Part shown: one piece after another, positions 8,098-15,254 of the stretch | Position numbering within the stretch: the stretch's first letter is position 1 | Layout: the number at the start of each line of letters is the position of its first letter | From: a bacterium | GTDB lineage: Bacteria > Hydrothermota > UBA3073 > JACQXS01 | Assembly: GCA_030605695.1 (NCBI GenBank) | Contig: JAUWHX010000074.1 | Coordinates: 1 to 34,063 of the forward strand | Direction: 5' to 3' | DNA: 34,063 bases | Made by a program: the position numbers and the translations under genes | The notes under the pieces: model-generated | What the model saw: the letters and a program-made list of their open reading frames with translations, nothing else | Databases searched by the model: none | What the model was told of the DNA's origin: nothing

Positions 8098-9186
8098 ATG
8101 AACTTATTAGTAACAGGAGGAGCAGGTTTTATTGGGAGTAATTTTGTTAATATGGTATTGAAGGAGCATCCGGAGGTAAAGGTTACTGTTCTTGATGCTT
8201 TGACATATTGTGGGAATTTAGATAATTTTCCACAGAATGTATGGGAAAACAAGAATTTTTCATTTTGTCAGGGTAATATTCTGGATAGAGATTTAGTTTT
8301 TGATTTAATGAAGGACCAGGATGAAGTTGTCCATTTTGCTGCCTTTACTCATATAGACCGCTCAATTGACCTCTCTGACCCATTCATTGATACAGACTTT
8401 AAGGGAACACATATTTTGCTTGAGGCAATAAGGAAGTATCCAGTTCGCCGATTTGTGCATATATCAACATCAGAGGTCTATGGGAGTGCTCAAAAAGTTC
8501 CAATGGATGAATCTCATCCACTCAATCCTCAATCTCCTTATGCAGCGGCTAAAGCTGGTGCTGACAGACTTGTATATTCGTATTTCTTGACTTACGGGCT
8601 TCCAGTAGTAATTATTCGTCCATTTAATGCTTATGGTCCCAATCAATATCCGGAGAAACTAATTCCCTTTTTCATAACGAATACGATTTTGGATAAGAAT
8701 TTATTAATTTATGGAAATGGCAAAAACACAAGAGATTGGACTTATGTCAAGGATTGTGTTCGTGGGATATGGAAAGTGCTCCAAGCTCCGAGTATAGAAG
8801 GAGAAGTAATAAATTTAGGTTCAGGAAAAGAAGTAGATGTGGTTGGTATAGCGGAAGTTATACTGGAGGAGTTTAGAGTTCAGAGTTCAGAGTTCAGAGT
8901 TGAAAGTTCAAAGAGTGAAGAGTTAAAAGTGAAAAGTTCTAAAATGGAATTTATTGGAGACCGTCCGGGGCATGTAAAAAGATTAATTGCGAGCTATGAT
9001 AAAGCTGAAAATATTCTTGATTGGCATCCTGAAATTGAATTTGAGGAAGGACTTAAGCGAACCATAACATGGTATATGGATAATACAGAATGGTGGGAGA
9101 AGATAAGAGAAAAGCCGGAATTTAAGAACTTTGAGAAGTTGTGGTATGATAAGTTAAAAGTGAAAAGTGAAAAGGTTAAAGTTTAG
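8098..9186 (+). CDS. rfbB: dTDP-glucose 4,6-dehydratase
   Basis: MNLLVTGGAGFIGSNFVNMVL; HFAAFTHIDRSI; STSEVYGS; SPYAAAKAGADRLVYSY; RPFNAYGPNQYPEKLIPFFI; GDRPGHVKR. Confidence 0.93.
   Translation: MNLLVTGGAGFIGSNFVNMVLKEHPEVKVTVLDALTYCGNLDNFPQNVWENKNFSFCQGNILDRDLVFDLMKDQDEVVHFAAFTHIDRSIDLSDPFIDTDFKGTHILLEAIRKYPVRRFVHISTSEVYGSAQKVPMDESHPLNPQSPYAAAKAGADRLVYSYFLTYGLPVVIIRPFNAYGPNQYPEKLIPFFITNTILDKNLLIYGNGKNTRDWTYVKDCVRGIWKVLQAPSIEGEVINLGSGKEVDVVGIAEVILEEFRVQSSEFRVESSKSEELKVKSSKMEFIGDRPGHVKRLIASYDKAENILDWHPEIEFEEGLKRTITWYMDNTEWWEKIREKPEFKNFEKLWYDKLKVKSEKVKV
8871..8937. repeat. heptamer tandem tract (GTTCAGA-like) inside rfbB
   Basis: gtttaga gttcaga gttcaga gttcaga gttgaaa gttcaaa ...; encodes FRVQSSEFRVESSKSEELKVKSS between ILEE and EFIGDRPGH. 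Confidence 0.92.
9151..9185. repeat. heptamer tandem tract (AAGTGAA-like x5) forming the 3' end of rfbB
   Basis: aagttaa aagtgaa aagtgaa aaggtta aagttta; encodes C-terminal KLKVKSEKVKV and most of the stop codon. Confidence 0.85.
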
Positions 9187-9203
9187 AGGTTGGGAGAATT
9201 AAA

Positions 9204-9848
9204 ATGATTGTATTATTGTTTTTATTAATGGTACCTCCTGTTCCTGAGGATTACAGGTTGCAGATAGGAGACGAAATAGCGGTAACTGTATCAGGAAAGA
9301 TGAATTTCACTTATTCTCAGAAGATTTCGCCTGAAGGTAATGTTTTTATTCAATCAGGTGGATTAGCTTTATGGAGTCCGGGGAAAGGAGAGATTGTTCC
9401 GGCGGGTGCGACAGTTTTAGGAATAGTGAAAGTACTTAACCTCACATCAGAAGAGGCAACAGAGGTAGCAAAAAAAGAGTTCAGGAAGTATTTCAAGAAT
9501 ATAAATGTTTCTATAACACTTGTGGGGTTTGACGATGTTGTGTATGTAGAGGGTGCGGTTGTATCTCCGAGGGCGTATCCATTTTTCCCGGGTAGGACAG
9601 CAAGAGATTACATAGGATTAGCAGGTGGACCACTCAAGTCGGGTAATCTTAAAGATATGAAAATTATAACTCCTGAGAATAAAGTTATTAATGGTGATTT
9701 AGATGCTGTTCCACCAAGAAATTCTGTGATAAAAGTGCCTCAAAGCAAGATTTATGACTGGAAAGACTATGTTGCAATATTAGGTGGTATTTCATCAATT
9801 GTATATTTTATTACCTTGGCAAAAGACATATGGTGGGAGCCAAAATAA
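9204..9848 (+). CDS. polysaccharide export protein, Wza-like (Poly_export/SLBB)
   Basis: DYRLQIGDEIAVTVSGKMNFTYSQKISPEGNVFIQSGG; VVYVEGAVVSPRAYPFFPGRTARDYIGLAGG. Confidence 0.85.
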   Translation: MIVLLFLLMVPPVPEDYRLQIGDEIAVTVSGKMNFTYSQKISPEGNVFIQSGGLALWSPGKGEIVPAGATVLGIVKVLNLTSEEATEVAKKEFRKYFKNINVSITLVGFDDVVYVEGAVVSPRAYPFFPGRTARDYIGLAGGPLKSGNLKDMKIITPENKVINGDLDAVPPRNSVIKVPQSKIYDWKDYVAILGGISSIVYFITLAKDIWWEPK

Positions 9849-9857
9849 CAGGAAATG

Positions 9858-9888
9858 CCTAAAAGTTCAAAAATCCTGAATTTTTAGG
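9858..9888 (+). other. small intercistronic inverted repeat
   Basis: CCTAAAA (9858-9864) / TTTTAGG (9882-9888) between the exporter and chain-length genes. Confidence 0.35.
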
Positions 9889-9911
9889 TGGTTGAAAGTT
9901 GAGGATGCTGA

Positions 9912-11081
9912 ATGGAGAATAAATCTGGCACAAGAGATTATATTCGTGTATTGGTGAAGTGGAGAAGGCTTATTTTCTGGGATGTATTTATTGTTATTTC
10001 GGCTGCTGTAGCTATTTCTCTTATCCTTACAGAGAAATATACATCTCGTGCTTCTCTTTTACCTCCTCTTCCTGGAACAGAGTTTTTAGGGAGTGACGTA
10101 ACAGGTGCTTTAGCAGGGTTTGGACTTAGAGGGGCTCTTGGGATGTCTACTCCTTCTGATTTATTTGCGAAGATTTTGGAATCAGAAAAAGTAAAAGATA
10201 AAGTTATTGAAAATTGCAATTTAAGAGAAGTTTATAAAGCAAAAACAATAAGAGCTACCTATAGTATGCTTGATGAAGATACTGATATATCAGTAAGTCC
10301 TGAGGGTATAATTATTATAGCGACGACATCAGAATCTCCTCTTCTTGCAAAACGTATGGCAGATTCATATATAAAAGGTCTGGATGAGATAAACAGGGAT
10401 TTAGTTATGAGTATAGGAAAACGTAATCGCGTTTTTCTTGAAGGCAGGTTAGAAGAAGTGAGGGAGAATCTTGAATTAGCGGAGGAGTCTCTGAAAAAAT
10501 TTCAAGAGAAGCATAAAACCATATCAATAAAAGATGAGATACTTCCTATTCTTGCATCAATAAGTGAGTTAAGGGCTAAGATTCTTGCTAATGAAGTCCG
10601 ATTAGGTATTTTGAGTGAATATACTACAGAAAAGAATCCTGAAGTGGTTAAGGTAAAATCTGAATTGTCGGAACTCTATAAAAAATTGAGAGTAATGGAA
10701 TATGAAGGAAGTGATAATCATTTTGGAGTTGGATTTTCTATTCCTTTAAAAAAAGTCCCGAGTGTTCAATTAGAAGTTGCGAGATTTACTCGCGGTGTTC
10801 TTGTTCAGCAAAAGTTATTTGAGTTACTTATAGAGCAATATGAAAAAGCAAAACTCCAAGAGGTAAGAGATACACCGACAGTTAATGTGCTGGAAGAAGC
10901 AAGAGTTCCTGAACGCAAAAGTTATCCGAGACGGAGGATTATAGTAATGACTGCTTTTGCAATCTCGCTTGGAGGGGGGATTCTCTTTGCATTTCTCTTG
11001 AATTGGGTAGAAGAACTTCCTGCTGAGGAGAAAAAGAAATGGCAGGAAATATGGAGGACGCGGAGAAAAGAATATGATTGA
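9912..11081 (+). CDS. Wzz/GumC-like polysaccharide chain-length determinant protein
   Basis: Two TM segments; YTSRASLLPPLPGTEFLG; coiled-coil LEEVRENLELAEESLKKFQEKH; VLEEARVPERKSYPRRR near the C-terminal TM. Confidence 0.88.
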   Translation: MENKSGTRDYIRVLVKWRRLIFWDVFIVISAAVAISLILTEKYTSRASLLPPLPGTEFLGSDVTGALAGFGLRGALGMSTPSDLFAKILESEKVKDKVIENCNLREVYKAKTIRATYSMLDEDTDISVSPEGIIIIATTSESPLLAKRMADSYIKGLDEINRDLVMSIGKRNRVFLEGRLEEVRENLELAEESLKKFQEKHKTISIKDEILPILASISELRAKILANEVRLGILSEYTTEKNPEVVKVKSELSELYKKLRVMEYEGSDNHFGVGFSIPLKKVPSVQLEVARFTRGVLVQQKLFELLIEQYEKAKLQEVRDTPTVNVLEEARVPERKSYPRRRIIVMTAFAISLGGGILFAFLLNWVEELPAEEKKKWQEIWRTRRKEYD

Positions 11082-12453
11082 ACAACGGATTCACTCTGAC
11101 TTATCGGAACGAGTAAAAAACAAGCAAGCGAAAGTTGGGATAGTAGGATTAGGATATGTAGGACTACCTCTTGGTGTTTATTTTGCAAGCAATGGATACG
11201 AGGTTTTGGGTTTTGACATAAAATGTGAACGTGTAAATCTTATAAATCAAGGCAAAAGTTACATCCGTGATGCAAAAGGGTCGGAACTTAGTCGTTTGGT
11301 TAAATCAGGGAAAATAAGTGCTACCTGGGATTATGAGAAGGTACGGGAATGTGATGTTATCCAAATTTGTGTGCCTACACCTGTAAATATAAACAAAGAG
11401 CCCGATGTCTCTTATATAGTTGGGACTACGGAGGAAATTTCCAAGAGACTCAGGAAAGGGCAACTTATTATTCTGAAGAGCACCACTTTTCCAAAAACTA
11501 CAGAGAGTGTTGTCCTTCCAATACTTGAGCGTTCAGGACTTCGTGTTGGTCGGGACTTTTTTCTTGCATTTTCCCCGGAGCGAATAGACCCGGGTAATGA
11601 ACAATTTACGATTGATAATACTCCGACAGTTGTTGGAGGAGTTACTCCTCAGTGTACTAAACTCGCAGTGCTTCTTTATAAAAATGCTGGTTCTAAAGTT
11701 GTAGCAGTGAGTTCCGCGAGAGTAGCTGAGTTAACTAAATTGCTTGAAAATACTTTCAGGAATGTAAATATAGCACTTATGAATGAACTTGCTCAGTTAT
11801 GCGAGCGTATGCACATAAATATATGGGAAGCAATAGATGCGGCAAGCACAAAACCATTTGGATTTATGCCATTTTATCCAGGACCCGGAGTAGGAGGACA
11901 TTGCATTCCAATTGACCCATATTATCTTTCCTGGAAGGCAAGAGAATATGATTTTCATACCTCTTTCATTGAATTGTCTGCCAAAGTGAATGAAAATATG
12001 CCTTATTATGTGGTAAATAAGATTGTTGAATCATTAAGTAATGCAGGGGTGTGTCCCGGCAAAGCAAAGGTTTTGGTACTTGGAATTGCGTTCAAAAAAG
12101 ATGTTGATGATTTAAGAGATTCTCCAGCTCTCAAAATAATTGAAATTTTAGAAGGAAAAGTTGGAAAGGTTTTTTATAATGACCCTTACATAAAAAGCAC
12201 AGTAGTAAATAATAAAAAGTATACTTCTACACCTATTGATAACTTAACTCTTAACTCTCAACTCTCAACTCACGATTCATCCACAGGATCCGATGGACGA
12301 TCCACGATTCACGACTTTGATTGTGTTCTGATAGCTACAGGACATTCAGTATATGATTACAAGAAAATAGTAAAGAATGCCAATCTTGTGGTAGATGCAA
12401 GGAATGCAACCAAGAACTTAAAAGGAGGCAATATAGTAAAGCTTGGTTGTTAG
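11074..12453 (+). CDS. nucleotide-sugar dehydrogenase (WecC/WbpA/UDP-glucose 6-dehydrogenase family)
   Basis: KVGIVGLGYVGLPLGVYFASNGYEVLGFDI; SPERIDPGN; ELTKLLENTFRNVNIALMNELA; GPGVGGHCIPIDPYYLSWKA; GIAFKKDVDDLRDSPALKI. Confidence 0.93.
   Translation: MIEQRIHSDLSERVKNKQAKVGIVGLGYVGLPLGVYFASNGYEVLGFDIKCERVNLINQGKSYIRDAKGSELSRLVKSGKISATWDYEKVRECDVIQICVPTPVNINKEPDVSYIVGTTEEISKRLRKGQLIILKSTTFPKTTESVVLPILERSGLRVGRDFFLAFSPERIDPGNEQFTIDNTPTVVGGVTPQCTKLAVLLYKNAGSKVVAVSSARVAELTKLLENTFRNVNIALMNELAQLCERMHINIWEAIDAASTKPFGFMPFYPGPGVGGHCIPIDPYYLSWKAREYDFHTSFIELSAKVNENMPYYVVNKIVESLSNAGVCPGKAKVLVLGIAFKKDVDDLRDSPALKIIEILEGKVGKVFYNDPYIKSTVVNNKKYTSTPIDNLTLNSQLSTHDSSTGSDGRSTIHDFDCVLIATGHSVYDYKKIVKNANLVVDARNATKNLKGGNIVKLGC
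12243..12312. repeat. composite 7-bp-period tract inside the nucleotide-sugar dehydrogenase
   Basis: cttaact cttaact ctcaact ctcaact cacgatt catccac aggatcc gatggac gatccac gattcac; encodes NLTLNSQLSTHDSSTGSDGRSTIHDF. Confidence 0.9.
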
Positions 12454-12555
12454 TGAAGTCAACAATTTTATTTAGTCCACAATCCACAGATAAGTATATT
12501 TTTTACTACTATACTTCTCGCTCCATTTTTCACTTTAAACTTTTAACTATATGGA

Positions 12556-12666
12556 AAAAACAATCGCGAAAACACGAAAAGGTAAGACCGACAAAGGTTT
12601 TATATTATAATAATATAGAAAATTTAGTGTTTCCAATATTTCGTGCTTTCGTGATGAATTTTTAGT
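12556..12666. repeat. long imperfect inverted repeat, copy D, ending just before the wecB start
   Basis: atcgcgaaaacacgaaa ... gtgtttccaatatttcgtgctttcgtgatgaatttttag; inner IR tatattataataatata. Confidence 0.75.
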
Positions 12667-12671
12667 TATAG

Positions 12672-13781
12672 ATGAAGAAAATTCTTATGATTATAGGAAC
12701 GCGTCCAGATACTATAAAAATGGCACCAGTTATTAAAGAGATTGAGAAGTCCCAAGCAAAATCAATCGTTGTAGTTACTGCTCAACATAGAAAATTGCTT
12801 GACCAGGTACTGGAAGTTTTTTCTATAAAGCCAGACTTTGACCTTGATATAATGAAAGAGAATCAAGACCTTTATTGGACTACCATTCAAATTCTTCAAA
12901 AGTTAAGAGATATACTCAAAGAAGTAAAACCAGATATTGTATTTGTTCAGGGAGATACTACTACAACATTTGTGGGTGGACTTGCGGCTTTTTACGAGAA
13001 AATTCCTATTGGACATATAGAAGCAGGTTTAAGGTCAGGCAATAAGTATAGTCCCTATCCGGAAGAGATGAATCGGAAATTCACAGATACGCTTGCTGAT
13101 TTTTGCTTTGCTCCAACTCAAATTGCTTGGGAGAATTTGCTTCGTGAGGGAATACCACAAGAGCGAATATGGATAACAGGGAACACCGGGATTGATGCAC
13201 TTTTTATGGTGTTAAATAAAGATTACAGATTTAAAGATAAAAGATTAAAAGAGATAATAGAGTCTGGGAAAAAGATAGTTTTGGTAACTGCACATCGGCG
13301 AGAAAATTTTGGTGGTGGCGGGCTACGCAACATTTGTCAGGCACTTCTTGAGTTAAGAGAAAAGTTTAAAAAGATTGAGATAGTTTATTCGGTGCACCCT
13401 AATCCAAATGTCCGAAAGCCAGTTTATGATATATTAGGTAATTCTCCTCAGATTTATTTGATAGAACCGCCCGAGTATCTTTGTTTTTGTAATTTAATGA
13501 AGCATTCCGACCTGATATTAACTGATTCTGGTGGTATTCAAGAAGAAGCTCCATCACTTGGCAAGCCAGTTCTTGTGATGAGAGAAGTTACTGAGAGAGT
13601 GGAAGGAATAACTGCAGGAACTGCAATTTTAGTTGGTACTGACCGTCAAAAGATTGTTCAAGAGGCATCTTTACTTTTAACAGACAAGAAGAAGTATGGA
13701 ATGATGTCAAAACTCTCAAATCCTTATGGAGATGGGAAGGCAAGCCAGAGGATAATAAATATTATACTTGAATCTTTATAA
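12672..13781 (+). CDS. wecB: UDP-N-acetylglucosamine 2-epimerase (non-hydrolysing)
   Basis: MIIGTRPDTIKMAPVIKEI; VQGDTTTTFVGGLAAFYEKIPIGHIEAGLRSG; YPEEMNRKFTD; TAHRRENFGG; DSGGIQEEAPSLGKPVLVMREVTERVEG. Confidence 0.95.
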   Translation: MKKILMIIGTRPDTIKMAPVIKEIEKSQAKSIVVVTAQHRKLLDQVLEVFSIKPDFDLDIMKENQDLYWTTIQILQKLRDILKEVKPDIVFVQGDTTTTFVGGLAAFYEKIPIGHIEAGLRSGNKYSPYPEEMNRKFTDTLADFCFAPTQIAWENLLREGIPQERIWITGNTGIDALFMVLNKDYRFKDKRLKEIIESGKKIVLVTAHRRENFGGGGLRNICQALLELREKFKKIEIVYSVHPNPNVRKPVYDILGNSPQIYLIEPPEYLCFCNLMKHSDLILTDSGGIQEEAPSLGKPVLVMREVTERVEGITAGTAILVGTDRQKIVQEASLLLTDKKKYGMMSKLSNPYGDGKASQRIINIILESL

Positions 13782-15225
13782 TACAATGAGTTTAGGAATT
13801 ACACAAAAACGAGTATGGATAGTTTTGATTGCTATGCAACTTCTTCTTTTGTGGACTTTCATTTCCCTTAAACCCATATATGTGATTACTGTTGTCTTAG
13901 GAATAGGTTGCCTTCTTTATCTTTTATGGGGTAGCGACCAGTTATCAAGAGCGATTCTTTTAACAATTGTTGTTTCAAGCATTATGTTGCAAACTTCTCG
14001 GAAATCTCTTTTTAGAGTAGAAGAACTACCGTTCATTTTTGTGGTTGGGTTTTTCCTGTTTAATAGATTGCTTGGGAGTAAGTCTGATAGCAAGATAGGA
14101 CCTACTGGTTGGTGGCTTGTTCTTTTTCTCGGTGCGGTAACATTAAGTGCAGGAGTGGGAATATTTAATGGAAGGTCATTTAGTAAAATTGGAGAAGAAT
14201 TGGCGGTATATTTTTACTACTTGCTGTTCTTTTTTATAATAGAAGCTGACCTTGACGAGCGATGGATAAAGTACTTTATTTATGCTATTATTGGCACTGC
14301 TTTTATAGTAAGTCTTGAGTATATTGGAATACTCCACATTTATCAAGGTAAAATAAGATGTGCTACTGACCAACAAGTTCTTTTTAATATAGCTATTCCT
14401 TTGGTAGTAAGTGGGTTGCTTTATGAAAAGAGAAAACGGGTGCATGTTTTATTGACCATATTTTTGGTGCTAATGGGTTTTGCGGTTTTTCTAACTTTAA
14501 CTAGGATGCTCTGGGCATCTGTTCCGCTTTCTGTTCTCCTTATTCTCTTTATTTATTTGTGTCGAGAAAAGGCATCTTTAAGGCAATTCTTATATGCCGG
14601 AGTGGGAGTTGCTGTTGTAGTAATGTTTTCATTTCTGCCAACAAAGAAGTTATTAACAAGACAAGTAACATTGAAACAAGCGGTTCAGGGTAGAGTTGCA
14701 ACATTTAAGCGATTGAAATTAGACCAATCACTTTTAGGAAGGTTAGAACTTGCTTCTTATGTCTTGCCCAGAGTCCACAAGCATCCAATGGTTGGAACCG
14801 GGTTAGGAGATAAGGTATTCTATAAAACTATGTCACCTGGAGCAGTAGTTGCTTACTCTTCTGTAGGGAGTTACAATTACATATATTCTGTTCCACCTTG
14901 CAGAGCTCCTATCAAGTGGCTTGATGTTTCATATCTTAATGTGTTGTGGAAAGCGGGTATAATTGGGCTTTTCTTTTTCATTGGACTGTATACCGTGTTT
15001 ATTAAACGATGTCTCTTTGTGTTTAGGAATGCCACAAATGATTTTGAAAGATGGTCAAGTTTAGGTATTTTTGTTGGGTTTATTGCGCTATTATCTACAG
15101 GGTTTTTATCAGCAGTTCTTGTTGGTTATCGATTTAATTTTACCTGGGCAGCTCTGATGGGAATAATTGAGCTTCAAGCTCAAAGAATAGAAAGGAATAG
15201 AGCATTAAATTGCAATGAGAGTTAA
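13768..15225 (+). CDS. O-antigen polymerase/ligase-like membrane protein (Wzy/WaaL type)
   Basis: Multiple TM segments; LLGRLELASYVLPRVHKHPMVGTGLGD resembles the Wzy_C motif. The ATG at 13786 is an alternative start. Confidence 0.82.
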   Translation: MNLYNTMSLGITQKRVWIVLIAMQLLLLWTFISLKPIYVITVVLGIGCLLYLLWGSDQLSRAILLTIVVSSIMLQTSRKSLFRVEELPFIFVVGFFLFNRLLGSKSDSKIGPTGWWLVLFLGAVTLSAGVGIFNGRSFSKIGEELAVYFYYLLFFFIIEADLDERWIKYFIYAIIGTAFIVSLEYIGILHIYQGKIRCATDQQVLFNIAIPLVVSGLLYEKRKRVHVLLTIFLVLMGFAVFLTLTRMLWASVPLSVLLILFIYLCREKASLRQFLYAGVGVAVVVMFSFLPTKKLLTRQVTLKQAVQGRVATFKRLKLDQSLLGRLELASYVLPRVHKHPMVGTGLGDKVFYKTMSPGAVVAYSSVGSYNYIYSVPPCRAPIKWLDVSYLNVLWKAGIIGLFFFIGLYTVFIKRCLFVFRNATNDFERWSSLGIFVGFIALLSTGFLSAVLVGYRFNFTWAALMGIIELQAQRIERNRALNCNES

Positions 15226-15254
15226 ATTAAGACATTAACTTACAAAAGGAAAGA

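Noticed and set aside
12447-12665. 72-aa + strand ORF before wecB
   Set aside because: Mostly composed of inverted repeat D and a TTTTAAC-type heptamer remnant; no SD or coding signature.
13220-13247. agattac agattta aagataa aagatta in wecB as a heptamer tract
   Set aside because: Possible but degenerate; the encoded DYRFKDKRLKEII is plausible native WecB sequence, so not counted.
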